From Marinobacter profundi (GTDB lineage Bacteria > Pseudomonadota > Gammaproteobacteria > Pseudomonadales > Oleiphilaceae), in assembly GCF_002744715.1 (NCBI RefSeq), contig NZ_KZ319368.1, positions 62,001 to 126,000 of the forward strand: a stretch of 64,000 nt of DNA, read 5' to 3'. Every line of letters starts with the position of its first letter. Within the stretch, counting starts at the first letter, position 1. Of this stretch, positions 34,003 to 42,538 are shown one piece after another. Under the pieces are notes generated by a model. It did not search any database. It saw only the letters and a list, made by a program, of their open reading frames with translations, and was not told the origin of the DNA. A program made the position numbers and the translations under genes.

Positions 34003-34893
34003 CTACCTCCTGACCACCACGATTTCGACCCGGTTACCCTGGCGACCGGGGTCGGCCAGCTTCACCGCCGGCCCGATGGTAATGATCTCGATCTGTTCCC
34101 TGCGGATTCCGGTCTTGCCAAGCACAGCAGCCAGTGACTCGGCAGCTGCCCGGGCGCGATCCATGGCATCAGTCAGGGACTCGTCCCCTTCAAGTACAGA
34201 ATAGCTTGCCAGCACTACTTTACTACCGTCTTCGGCAGCCCAGTCATTCAACCGGCGCCGGTCATTGGCCGTCCAGTCAAACCGGTAGGTCACCCCGCCG
34301 GTCCAGGAGATAACCAGCGGGCCGACAATACGGTGTTGTCCGCCGTCAAGGCCGGGCACCACCGCACCCTCGCCCAGCGCCAGGTGCTCCACCCAGACGT
34401 ATTCCCGCTGGTTACCGCGGGTCACGGTATACACCAGCGTCAGCCAGGTGCGGCTGTCCTCGCCGATGTAGGCGGCTGCGAGATAGTCCTGGTCGGCGTC
34501 CCGGCCATAGAGTGTGGACTGGTTGAACACCTGGTTCGCCCAGACGTTACTGCGACCACAGGCCACACCGGCGCACTGGTAAAGGATGGTGGCATTACGG
34601 GACTGCAGCGTGCGCAGGTAAAACTCACGGGCTTCCTTCCGGCCGGAATCGCTGATCACTTCAAACAACTGGCCGGTGCCTTCCACCGGAACCCTGGCGA
34701 TGACGTTGGAGCGGATCTCGTCATTGATCTCTCGGACCGGGCTCAACAACACCCGGTGCGCCGGTGAGCGGATCTCGACTTCGGTTTGCAGCACCGACAA
34801 GGGAAACCTGGGCATCACTTCGGCCCAAACCGGCCCGGCCAGCAACAGTGAGGCCAGCAACAGAGCGGCCAGATTGATCCGTTTATTTCCCAT
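34003..34893 (-). CDS. DUF4892 exported protein with OmpA-like C-terminal tail
   Basis: Function is unknown. The protein is 296 residues with a signal peptide cut near residue 24 (AGPVWA). The middle shows the pattern I associate with DUF4892: RVLLSPVREINDEIRSN, LYQCAGVACGRSNVWANQVF and STLYGRDADQDYLAAA. The C-terminal 70 residues, with DAMDRARAAAESLAAVLGK and ending GRQGNRVEIVVVRR, resemble the end of an OmpA-like peptidoglycan-binding domain. It overlaps the hydrolase gene upstream by 11 bases and nearly touches the patatin gene downstream, suggesting a shared periplasmic or envelope-lipid task. Confidence 0.78.
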   Translation of the reverse strand: MGNKRINLAALLLASLLLAGPVWAEVMPRFPLSVLQTEVEIRSPAHRVLLSPVREINDEIRSNVIARVPVEGTGQLFEVISDSGRKEAREFYLRTLQSRNATILYQCAGVACGRSNVWANQVFNQSTLYGRDADQDYLAAAYIGEDSRTWLTLVYTVTRGNQREYVWVEHLALGEGAVVPGLDGGQHRIVGPLVISWTGGVTYRFDWTANDRRRLNDWAAEDGSKVVLASYSVLEGDESLTDAMDRARAAAESLAAVLGKTGIRREQIEIITIGPAVKLADPGRQGNRVEIVVVRR

Positions 34894-35788
34894 CAGTCAG
34901 AAACTTCCTGATTGCAGCAACCACAGGCGAAATATCTCCTTCCAGGTGACAGTGATGAGAGCCGGGCACCTCAACATGGGTGAGCGAAGCTATGGCCCGG
35001 ATACGCGCATCCCACTGGGGCCGGCGCGATAGCAGGCCGTTCCGGGCTTCGACGAACAGCACCGGCGGAGCCACCCGCGCCAGCGCCGCCAACACCTGCT
35101 GCTCATCCATCATCAGCATGGAGGGATGGCGCAGGCGCGCATCGGTACGCCAGGCAAACCCGCCATCCACCGCCTTCATACTCCGGGATATCAGCAGCAT
35201 CGCCGCCTCATGGGAGAGCGGTATCATTCCCTGGGCACGTACCCGGGCGGCACTTTCATGGTCCGGATAGACGGCCGGATGCCCCGACCCGCTGAGCCGT
35301 TTCCTGATACTACGTCGCAGCTGGTCCACCAGTTCTTCCGGCGGTTTGCTGATCGGACCAAGGCTGTCGATCATCGCGACCTTGCGCACTTTCTCCGGAA
35401 AGGCCGCGGCAAAAAGAATCGAAACAATGCCGCCAAGTGAGTGTGACACCAGGTCAACTGGCCCGCTGAAGTGGCTGTCCAGCAACTCCGCCAGGTCGGC
35501 GACATACTCCATTAATGGATAGCCCTGCCCCGGCGGACGATGGTCGGAATGACCGTGACCGGCAAGGTCCACCGCGTAGACGTCGCCAAGATCAGTCAGT
35601 TCCGGCGCGAGGCGGGCGAAGGAGCGGCAGTTATCCAGCCAGCCATGCAGCGCGACGATGGGCGGACGTTCACCCTGCGGCTGGCTGGCTGGCCAGTGTT
35701 CTCCCGCGAGGGTCAGGTGCCGCAAGGGCCAGCGGACTTCATGACAGCCCAGCGGATCACGGGCAATCATTACGGCCGGATCATTCAT
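34883..35788 (-). CDS. Alpha/beta-fold hydrolase
   Basis: The protein is 301 residues. The oxyanion motif is ALHGWLDN (about 46-53). The nucleophile Ser117 is in SHSLGG, and VDLAGHGHSDHRP is the strand-loop typical of the fold. The catalytic His is probably in GSHHCHLEGD near residue 280. No signal peptide is seen, so it is likely cytoplasmic. The substrate is unknown; epoxide hydrolase, esterase and carboxylesterase relatives share these motifs. It is the first gene of the unit with DUF4892 and patatin. Confidence 0.85.
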   Translation of the reverse strand: MNDPAVMIARDPLGCHEVRWPLRHLTLAGEHWPASQPQGERPPIVALHGWLDNCRSFARLAPELTDLGDVYAVDLAGHGHSDHRPPGQGYPLMEYVADLAELLDSHFSGPVDLVSHSLGGIVSILFAAAFPEKVRKVAMIDSLGPISKPPEELVDQLRRSIRKRLSGSGHPAVYPDHESAARVRAQGMIPLSHEAAMLLISRSMKAVDGGFAWRTDARLRHPSMLMMDEQQVLAALARVAPPVLFVEARNGLLSRRPQWDARIRAIASLTHVEVPGSHHCHLEGDISPVVAAIRKFLTDGK

Positions 35789-35812
35789 AACTAAACCTTC
35801 ACGGAACCAGGG

Positions 35813-36163
35813 TTACATCGTGTGTGTAGGACGATCCGAACTCAGCGCTCCGGCCAGGTAGGATTCGATCTTGGTACGTGCGGTCTCGTCGTCACCGGTG
35901 AACTGCACGCCAATGCCGGCCGCGCGATTACCCTGCGCGCCCTTCGGGGTAATCCACACCACTTTGCCCGCTACCGGAATCTTCTCCGGCTCGTCCATCA
36001 GGTTTAACAGCAGGAACACTTCATCCCCCAGCTGATACTGCTTCTGGGTCGGGATGAACAGGCCACCCTGCCGGATATAAGGCATGTATGCGGCGTATAA
36101 CACCGCCTTGTCTTTAATTGTCAGGGTCAGAATGCCACTGCGAGCACCGAATCCAGGCCCCAT
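35813..36163 (-). CDS. pilZ: Type IV pilus protein PilZ
   Basis: This small cytoplasmic protein is required for pilus assembly through PilB and FimX-type partners. The protein is 116 residues, near the usual 118. The PilZ fold is seen as LTLTIKDKAVLYAAYMPYIRQGGLFIPT followed by VAGKVVWITPKGAQGNRAAGIGVQF. It lacks the RxxxR and (D/N)xSxxG c-di-GMP-binding motifs, which is characteristic of PilZ itself. The holB-pilZ order matches Pseudomonas. A 3-copy tandem repeat lies upstream. Confidence 0.93.
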   Translation of the reverse strand: MGPGFGARSGILTLTIKDKAVLYAAYMPYIRQGGLFIPTQKQYQLGDEVFLLLNLMDEPEKIPVAGKVVWITPKGAQGNRAAGIGVQFTGDDETARTKIESYLAGALSSDRPTHTM

Positions 36164-36208
36164 ATCAACACCTTTTCTACGTTCGTTGTTATGAAAATCA
36201 GCTAACCG

Positions 36209-36250
36209 CTTGAAGACTATAGTTTGAAGACCACAGTTTGAAGACTATAG
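36209..36250. repeat. Three tandem copies of a 14-bp repeat upstream of pilZ
   Basis: Units at 36209-36222, 36223-36236 and 36237-36250 have the consensus TTTGAAGACTATAG. The first differs at one base and the middle one at two. They sit in the holB-pilZ gap, 46-87 bases upstream of the pilZ start. Confidence 0.8.
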
Positions 36251-36324
36251 CAGCCGGCAGCCCTGGCGCCCACGCCAACGGACAGGTCACCCGTCCAGCT
36301 GCGGGCTTGCTCAGGCCATTACAG

Positions 36325-37356
36325 CTACCGCGCCGCCGTGCGCCTGACGGGCATCAACGCCTGCCACTGCATGAGCAGGCGCTCGGCCTCCAGCTCAGGG
36401 TTCACATTATATACCCCGGCGGCCCTGGCTTCGTGAATCGCGTCCAATAACTGGTGCGCTTTCCAGGGCGGATTGTTCTGCGCCAGGTAACGCAGCATAT
36501 CCTCAGCCTCGGCATCCCGACCGGCACCACCGGCCGCCAGCCGGGCCAGGTCCGCCGCCCAGCCCTCCAGCAGCCACAGAGTTTCTTCCAGGCCAATGGT
36601 CTTGAACGGTCTGGCCGCCTCGCCCAAGGTGATTTCCGACTTCATGAAACGGCGAAAGCTATCCAGGGCATCCCGGCGTTGCTGGAGAAAGTCCCCGGTA
36701 ACATATTCCAGTGCCAGTCGCGGGGCACCTCCGGCCAGTTCAAGGGCCGTTATACAACTGGCCGCATCCGGCCTGTCTTCTTCAGCCAGCAGCGCGATCT
36801 GTTCTGCCAGCCAGCGTGCCGCGGCCTCGTGATCCGGGGTTCGCAATACCATGCCCTGGCAGCGGGAACGCAGGGTGGGCAGGATCGGCCGACCCGCTTC
36901 CTGCAACAGAATCAGCACCACGTCGGCAGAGGGTTCTTCCAGGGTTTTCAGCAAGGCGTTGGCAGCGTTGATGTTGAGCTGGTCCGCCCGGTCAACCACG
37001 ATCACCTTGCGATGGGCCACCTGAGGGGACCCCACGGCAAAGGCAGACAGCGCCCGCACCTGGTCCACCCGGATCATGCGGGATTTCTCCGGAGCATAGA
37101 AGCGGATGTCCGGATGGGTTCCGGCCAGGGTCAGCGCACACTGCTTGCACTCCCCACACGGCTCTTCCGGCACCGGGGCGGCTAGCACCCGGTCGCAGAC
37201 CAGCAGCGCGGCAACCGCTTCGGCAAAGTCCCGCTTACCAACCCCCTGCTCGCCTGTTACCAGCAGCGCGTGAGGCAGCCGGTTGTCATTGAGGCGATCG
37301 CGGATGGCCTGCCAGGGCTCCTGAAGCCATGCCATGTTACGCACGGTTGTCTGCAC
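36325..37356 (-). CDS. holB: DNA polymerase III subunit delta'
   Basis: This clamp-loader subunit is part of the DnaX-HolA-HolB complex. The protein is 343 residues from GTG 37356, which has GAGG 6 bases upstream and overlaps tgpA by 20 bases. An ATG seven codons later has a poor ribosome site. The P-loop region is GEQGVGKRD (35-43), altered after the Lys, as expected for delta', which does not hydrolyse ATP. A four-Cys zinc module is CDRV..EPCGECKQC. ANALLKTLEEPSADVVLILL and TLRSRCQG are typical of the family. Confidence 0.94.
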   Translation of the reverse strand: MQTTVRNMAWLQEPWQAIRDRLNDNRLPHALLVTGEQGVGKRDFAEAVAALLVCDRVLAAPVPEEPCGECKQCALTLAGTHPDIRFYAPEKSRMIRVDQVRALSAFAVGSPQVAHRKVIVVDRADQLNINAANALLKTLEEPSADVVLILLQEAGRPILPTLRSRCQGMVLRTPDHEAAARWLAEQIALLAEEDRPDAASCITALELAGGAPRLALEYVTGDFLQQRRDALDSFRRFMKSEITLGEAARPFKTIGLEETLWLLEGWAADLARLAAGGAGRDAEAEDMLRYLAQNNPPWKAHQLLDAIHEARAAGVYNVNPELEAERLLMQWQALMPVRRTAAR

Positions 37357-39445
37357 CTGTTACCTCGGTCTGGGTGGGTTGGCGGTTCAGTTGCCTGCGC
37401 AGGGTCACCAGCAAGCGTTTCATTCTTGTCAGGTCGCCGGCGGCTTCCGGGCCTGCAGGCGGACCATAGTAATGATTGTTGACCAGTCGGGCAAAGGCTT
37501 GTGCCGAGGACGCCACATCCGGCCGTGCCCGTTCCAGCCGCAGTGCCAGCTGATCCGGCGTCTCCCCCTGACGCACCGGCACACCGGCGCGCTCACAAAG
37601 TCGATGCCAGCGGCCCACCGCCGCCATCCAGGGGTCCCGGCCTACAGGGCCACGGTGCTGCCACGCTGCCAACAGGCCCGCCACCAACAACGCCACACCG
37701 ATCAGCCCGGCGGTCAGGTATCCGAGTTCACGCAACCCGAAACCACCCGGCAGGCGGGACATCAGGTCCATCTGGGACTGCCCCTGATATCCGACCACCC
37801 AGCGTTGCCACTGATAGTTAAGCCGGTCCACCTGCAGGCTGGCCCACTGGACCAGGGCCATATCCCCGTACTTCTGGGGCGACGCCCAGTTGTTCTCGAG
37901 GAATGAGCCCTCCCCGGCCACCGCCTCCCTCAGGCCGCTTTCGATGCGGCTGGGCGCGATGGCCGCCGTGGGATCAAACCGCACCCAGCCCCGATCGGGC
38001 AGCCAGGCCTCTACCCAGGCATGGGCATCGTACTGGCGAACAATCAGATAATCGCCACCGGCACCGGTTTCGCCCCCCTGATATCCCACCACAACCCGGG
38101 CTGGAATACCGGCTGCCCGCAGGACGAACGTCATGGCACCGGCATAGTGGGCACAGAAGCCACGCCGGGAATCAAACAGCAGATCATCAATGCCGTTGTC
38201 GGGCATGGCCGGTGGCCGAAGGGTGTAATAGTACTCCTGCTCCCGGAAGCGCCGCAGCAACCCGCTGATGAGCACTTCCGCTGAGGGCGCCGCGGCCGCC
38301 AGTTCGTCCGCCAATACCCGCGCCCTCGGGTTGCCGGATGACGGCAACTGGAGGTACCGATACCGGTCGGCGCGACCCAGCGGCCCGGGGGCCGGATTCT
38401 GAGTCCGCTGGCCACCCGCTCCGGACTCGAAAGCGAGCCGGTAGCGAACCGCGCTGTCCGCCGGGCGGCGGAAGCGGAACAGCTGATCCTCATTCAGATA
38501 CACGTTATCCGATACCGCCACCGAATCATCCAGCGCGAAGGCCCAGCGCTGGTCGGTGGGCTCCAGCAGGACGTCGTATTCATCGTTCGCCAAGGTGCCA
38601 ATACCACCGTCATTGGCGACCCGACCTGGCCGGCGGAAGGGTTCCGGCTGGCGCTGACTCCAGGTTTCGCCATCAAAACTGTCCAGAATCAGCCCCCGCC
38701 AGTAGCGCAGCCGCGGCGGTGGTATCTCGCCGCCAAAACTTGCCCGGAACGCCCGTTCACTGCTCTGGGCGAGACTGGAGATATCACCCGGCGTCATGGC
38801 ATCGCTGATCCCGGTGCGTGCTTCGCCCGACACCAGCGGGACACTCCACAACGGTGCCATTCGCGGAAAGAAGACAAACAGCAGCACCACCACCGGCAGG
38901 GTTTTCAGCAACATCATTCCCAGCCGCTTCCAGCCGGCCCGGATCGCCCCCGGGGCACTCGGCGCATTGGCAACCTGCAGGCCAATCAGCAGAAACACCA
39001 CCCCGGCCAGGTTCAACAGGGTCCAGAAAATTCCCTGCCGGAACAGAAAGTTTACCGTTGCCAGGTAAGTAAGTATGAAGAACAGCACGTAGAAATCACG
39101 GTTGGAACGGGTCTCCAGCCATTTCAGCCCCACCGCAAGCACAAAGAAAGAAGCGGCGGTATCCACCGAGAACCGGCCCTGCACAGTAGCCACATAGACC
39201 GCCACCAGCGTCAGCATCAGCCCGCTCCGCAGCCAGCGCCCCGGCAACCTCAGCCGCCCGGTCTGTGCCAGCCAGCGCCAGCCGGCCAGGACAACGCAGG
39301 CCACCAGCAACCAGACAGGGAGACGATCCCACTGGGGTGCCAGCAGAACCGCGAAGCTGGCAATCAGCCAGGCCAGTGCCCGACCAGGGACCTGAATCAG
39401 CGAGCTGTCCGCGCCGGTGAGCGCGCCCCGTGTCGCCCTCTTCAT
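37337..39445 (-). CDS. tgpA: TgpA-type transmembrane transglutaminase-like protein (DUF3488 + transglutaminase + DUF4129)
   Basis: This inner-membrane protein has a periplasmic transglutaminase-like core; the Pseudomonas aeruginosa homologue TgpA is essential, but its reaction is unclear. The protein is 702 residues from ATG 39445; a GTG seven codons earlier is possible. About six N-terminal helices (to about 210) are followed by the core with Cys in GFCAHYAGAMTFVLRAAG, His in YDAHAWVEAW and Asp in RFDPTAAI. One more helix (about 590-612) and a cytoplasmic tail follow. It pairs with the DUF58 gene upstream, 52 bases away. Confidence 0.9.
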   Translation of the reverse strand: MKRATRGALTGADSSLIQVPGRALAWLIASFAVLLAPQWDRLPVWLLVACVVLAGWRWLAQTGRLRLPGRWLRSGLMLTLVAVYVATVQGRFSVDTAASFFVLAVGLKWLETRSNRDFYVLFFILTYLATVNFLFRQGIFWTLLNLAGVVFLLIGLQVANAPSAPGAIRAGWKRLGMMLLKTLPVVVLLFVFFPRMAPLWSVPLVSGEARTGISDAMTPGDISSLAQSSERAFRASFGGEIPPPRLRYWRGLILDSFDGETWSQRQPEPFRRPGRVANDGGIGTLANDEYDVLLEPTDQRWAFALDDSVAVSDNVYLNEDQLFRFRRPADSAVRYRLAFESGAGGQRTQNPAPGPLGRADRYRYLQLPSSGNPRARVLADELAAAAPSAEVLISGLLRRFREQEYYYTLRPPAMPDNGIDDLLFDSRRGFCAHYAGAMTFVLRAAGIPARVVVGYQGGETGAGGDYLIVRQYDAHAWVEAWLPDRGWVRFDPTAAIAPSRIESGLREAVAGEGSFLENNWASPQKYGDMALVQWASLQVDRLNYQWQRWVVGYQGQSQMDLMSRLPGGFGLRELGYLTAGLIGVALLVAGLLAAWQHRGPVGRDPWMAAVGRWHRLCERAGVPVRQGETPDQLALRLERARPDVASSAQAFARLVNNHYYGPPAGPEAAGDLTRMKRLLVTLRRQLNRQPTQTEVTGADNRA

Positions 39446-39497
39446 ACCGCGCAGTCCATACCGCACACCCCAAACACCGCAACGCCTACCGGGTCTC

Positions 39498-40529
39498 TCA
39501 TACCGATTCTCCCGGTTGTGCTACGGCAGCCGCCGGCTCTCCGGTGCGACTGCCATATGCCGCAACAGTAGCCTCCCGGGGCCGCTCAAGGCCGCAGGTG
39601 GCCAGTGCCCGCAGGCAGCGCTGGACGTGAAGCTGGCCATTATCCGGCTCAATTGTCTGGCCCGGGAGGCGGAGTCCGAACGCCGCATTGCCGTTTGCCC
39701 GAGCGATAACCAGCGAGGTCAGGTAACTGAGCCGCAGCTCCCGGTCAACGCCGCTAAAGGCGTCGTAATCCAGCCAGTGCGGACTGCCCTGCTCACCTTC
39801 CCAGTCGGCAATAACCATATCGCCGGTGCGGGCAAAACGCTTCCAGAGCACTCGCTGGGACATGTCGCCCTGCCGCCAGGGCCGCAGATCGGCGTGGTCC
39901 TGGCCCTCTGTCTCACGGGTTTCATCCACCTCACCATCATCCACCACGGAACTGCCCACTTCCGGCGCGGCGATTGGCCGGGGGTACACCAGCCCAGCGG
40001 AGGCAGGTCGCAGCCAGGACCAGGCCACCAGCAAGCCAAACGGAAAACGGGTTTCCACCCGGATTCGCGTCGGCACCAGATATCCGCGGGCGCGGGAAGG
40101 CACCAGCACCTGCATGTCCAGCGGCTTACCCGCCAGCACATGCTGCTGGTCCACCCGGGTCTGATCGTGGCTCAGAGTGATCGCCAGTGCGTCGTGATTC
40201 GGCGCCGATGCCCGGAAGACGAACGGGATGGCGTCCCCGGCGAACCCTTCCCCGGCTTTGACAAGCGTGATCTGCAGGCCGGTCAGGTTGCGGTGGGTCT
40301 GGTGCATCGCCGCCACGAACACCGTCCCCAACAGAAAGGTAAGCAGGTAGATCAGGCTGTTCTGATAGTTGATTCCGGTCAGCAGCATGACCAACAGCAG
40401 CAAACCGAACACGACACCGGCAGCGGACGGCAGAATGAAGATGTTCTTCTGCCCGAATACACGGGTATCGTCGCGGGGAACCCGCCGATCGACCCAGTTC
40501 TGCCAGTAGGCGGTTACTGCTTTCAACAT
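39498..40529 (-). CDS. DUF58 domain-containing protein
   Basis: The protein is 343 residues from ATG 40529, chosen because AAGG lies 7 bases upstream; an ATG five codons earlier (40544) is the alternative. Two membrane helices (about 35-80, GVVFGLLLLVMLLTGI and SLIYLLTFLLGTVFVAA) precede a DUF58 (von Willebrand A-like) domain with VYPRP and the family hallmark LRPWRQGDMSQRVLWKRFARTG. DUF58 proteins usually work with a MoxR AAA+ ATPase. No moxR is found here: upstream is a divergent gene for an exported protein. Confidence 0.9.
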   Translation of the reverse strand: MLKAVTAYWQNWVDRRVPRDDTRVFGQKNIFILPSAAGVVFGLLLLVMLLTGINYQNSLIYLLTFLLGTVFVAAMHQTHRNLTGLQITLVKAGEGFAGDAIPFVFRASAPNHDALAITLSHDQTRVDQQHVLAGKPLDMQVLVPSRARGYLVPTRIRVETRFPFGLLVAWSWLRPASAGLVYPRPIAAPEVGSSVVDDGEVDETRETEGQDHADLRPWRQGDMSQRVLWKRFARTGDMVIADWEGEQGSPHWLDYDAFSGVDRELRLSYLTSLVIARANGNAAFGLRLPGQTIEPDNGQLHVQRCLRALATCGLERPREATVAAYGSRTGEPAAAVAQPGESV

Positions 40530-40730
40530 AAGCTGCCTTATCATCCTGAACGGAAATGCCTGCCACGGTATCAGACAATACCGGACATCCACGGATATCG
40601 ATCACAAACCCGGCACCACGCGCTTGAAAACCCCTGGCCTGAGGCGAATACTTTAACAAATACGGGACGCTCTGACTGACGTTTGTTCAGAAGTGCCTCT
40701 GACACCGGACGCAGACAAAGAGGCCTGACC

Positions 40731-41357
40731 ATGAGCCTGACCATCAAGCACCAAACCGCACTGGGGATCCTTCTGGCCGGCGCCGCAGGCACGCCCGCAC
40801 TGGCCGGAGTGCAATCCCTGTCCCAGGAAGAAATGGTAGACACCTACATCAAGGATTCTGCGGTAATCATCGTACCGAGGGAAAAACGCAAGTCAGAGGC
40901 CGACCGGCGACGGATCATCCGCGCGCTGACCATTTCTCCGGGCGAACCGGTCATCAGCGAAGCCGAAGAGGAAGCGGACCGCGATGCCCTGCAACGCTAT
41001 CTCGAGGAGAGTAATGAAGATGCCCTGGCCGCTGCGGAAGAAGAGTTTATCCGCAAGGCCCTGCTGTTGCCGACGGATCAGCTGAGCCAGGTAGTGCCCC
41101 CCGTCGACTTTACCCCGCTGATTCCGCCGATCATTTTCGGCCAGCAAGCCGAAGTTCCCGAGGAACCCTTCACCCAGACTTTCCTCAACGACCAGCTCGG
41201 CCTGGCCTTTGATGGCCAGAATCTGACCTTTTCAATCGGCAACCCGCCCGGCATTGACCAGATCAGACTGCCACAAGGCATCAACGAGGGACCGATCCAG
41301 CTGACACCGCGGCCCGGCGGCGGGTTCGACCTGTCAATTGCGGTGCCCGAGCAGTAA
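40731..41357 (+). CDS. Uncharacterised exported protein (208 residues)
   Basis: I do not recognise this protein. The ATG at 40731 has GAGG 8 bases upstream and starts a signal peptide (about 1-26, ending TPALAG). The mature protein has a charged N-terminal part with KRKSEADRRRIIRAL, an acidic helical stretch (EEEADRDALQRYLEESNED), a Pro-rich centre (VVPPVDFTPLIPPIIF) and a C-terminal part ending TPRPGGGFDLSIAVPEQ. No cysteine is present. It is convergent with a DUF6160 gene and divergent from the DUF58 gene, and has its own terminator. Confidence 0.7.
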   Translation: MSLTIKHQTALGILLAGAAGTPALAGVQSLSQEEMVDTYIKDSAVIIVPREKRKSEADRRRIIRALTISPGEPVISEAEEEADRDALQRYLEESNEDALAAAEEEFIRKALLLPTDQLSQVVPPVDFTPLIPPIIFGQQAEVPEEPFTQTFLNDQLGLAFDGQNLTFSIGNPPGIDQIRLPQGINEGPIQLTPRPGGGFDLSIAVPEQ

Positions 41358-41383
41358 CAGCCCGAGCCTTCCTGTCGATTGCG

Positions 41384-41413
41384 ATGCCGGAGCAACAGTC
41401 TCCGGCATTTTTC
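41384..41413 (+). terminator. Rho-independent terminator after the 208-residue exported protein
   Basis: A 9-bp perfect stem (41384-41392 with 41400-41408) with a 7-nt loop is followed by TTTTTC. It begins 27 bases after the stop codon. Confidence 0.85.
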
Positions 41414-41462
41414 TGGTCAGTTGTCGGTCATCGTTACGGACTTTTTGCTGGTTATCCGCTGT

Positions 41463-41496
41463 AAAAAAAAACGCCCCGCAATTGCGGGGCGTTTCT
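41463..41496. terminator. Terminator palindrome after the DUF6160 gene
   Basis: A perfect 22-bp palindrome (41471-41492), extended by A/T pairs, is flanked by a run of nine A on the left. On the minus strand this gives a strong stem plus U tract, placed 22 bases after the DUF6160 stop. On the plus strand TTTCTT follows, so it may act both ways. Confidence 0.9.
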
Positions 41497-41517
41497 TCAG
41501 GCGGGGTTCAGGTCAGA

Positions 41518-42363
41518 TTAGTGACCGTATACCGCCAGCTTGGTGTTGGTGATTGCCAGGTTGTCGATGGCAAGGGAACCAATGGAGGTACCGCCGATCT
41601 CGACCCCACCGATGGCCATATCCAGGTAGACGTTGTTCACGTCAACGCGGAGCACATCAACGGCGGTGGATGCGCCCAGGCCTACGCCCTTGTAGACATC
41701 CAGGTTAACCGCAGCGAACATACCCGCCGGGGTGGTCGGAGCAGCGCTTCCGCCGCCAGCAACACTTGCCGCAACCTCTTCGAAGAACGCAGCGCCCATG
41801 ACCTTCATGTCACGGATACCGATGCCCATGAACTCAACATCGAAATCCATGTCGACAACGTTGAACGCGGTGGCGATATTCAGGTGGTCAGTTGCGGTGT
41901 CCACGGTGATATCCAGCTGCGCCAGGTTACCGTAACCACTCAGGTTGGAAATCAGGGTGGTGCTGTCGGTACCGGTGGAGCCGGCCAGCAGCTCCATGGA
42001 GCCCACGGTCATACCCCAGTCGATGGGAAGCCCATCAAGGGTGCCCACGTGGATGCTGGCGTCACCGTCATCCAGTACGTCGATGTCAATCTTCAGCTGG
42101 TCCAGCAGAGTGTTGTAACCTGCAGCCGCGCCGTCGGCTGTCACACCGGCACCACCAAGTACGATGTTGTTAACCGCGAAGGAGCCTTCGTCGGTGTACT
42201 TGAACTGACCGATGCTTACCTGGGTTTCCAGCTCGATGGTGACACCGGCCTGACCGGTGACGTTGCCCATGGCGCTGTCATTCATGGCTTGCAGTTCCGC
42301 GTGAGCGGCGAACGGTGCGGCAGCAACGGCGGCTACCAGAGCGATTTTCTTCAGGCCTTTCAT
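41518..42363 (-). CDS. DUF6160 family exported protein (FilA-like)
   Basis: This protein of unknown function is related to the putative pilus-system protein FilA of Acinetobacter. The protein is 281 residues. A signal peptide (1-22, ending AAHA) is followed by the family hallmark LQAMNDSAMGNVTGQAGVTIELETQ. The rest is a long run of short beta strands rich in Gly, Asp, Val and Ile, such as IGQFKYTDEGSFAVNNIVLGG, with no cysteine, like a surface beta structure. It has a strong ribosome site (AAGGAG), a long leader with a hairpin, and a powerful terminator, all suggesting high, monocistronic expression. Confidence 0.82.
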   Translation of the reverse strand: MKGLKKIALVAAVAAAPFAAHAELQAMNDSAMGNVTGQAGVTIELETQVSIGQFKYTDEGSFAVNNIVLGGAGVTADGAAAGYNTLLDQLKIDIDVLDDGDASIHVGTLDGLPIDWGMTVGSMELLAGSTGTDSTTLISNLSGYGNLAQLDITVDTATDHLNIATAFNVVDMDFDVEFMGIGIRDMKVMGAAFFEEVAASVAGGGSAAPTTPAGMFAAVNLDVYKGVGLGASTAVDVLRVDVNNVYLDMAIGGVEIGGTSIGSLAIDNLAITNTKLAVYGH

Positions 42364-42418
42364 TCTTATCTCCTTATAAACCCGTTTTGTTGTTATCCGG
42401 GCCTTATTGGTTTTGTGT

Positions 42419-42437
42419 GTGGGGCGTCTTACCCCAC
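42419..42437 (-). promoter_or_regulatory. Small hairpin in the DUF6160 gene leader
   Basis: A 6-bp GC stem (GTGGGG with CCCCAC) with a 7-nt loop lies about 55 bases upstream of the start codon. It may stabilise the leader mRNA or help control translation. Confidence 0.4.
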
Positions 42438-42488
42438 GAATCCATTTAAGATTGTTTTACAGTCTGGTTCCGTGACTCCATTCACAGT

Positions 42489-42518
42489 TATTTACCGGCC
42501 GGTTACGAGCTGAAACAA
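42489..42518 (-). promoter_or_regulatory. Candidate sigma-70 promoter for the DUF6160 gene
   Basis: On the minus strand, TTGTTT (-35 like, 42513-42518) and TAAATA (-10 like, 42489-42494) are separated by 18 bases, about 125 bases upstream of the start codon. This was read by eye only. Confidence 0.3.
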
Positions 42519-42538
42519 ACGTCGAAAAGTTCTCATTT

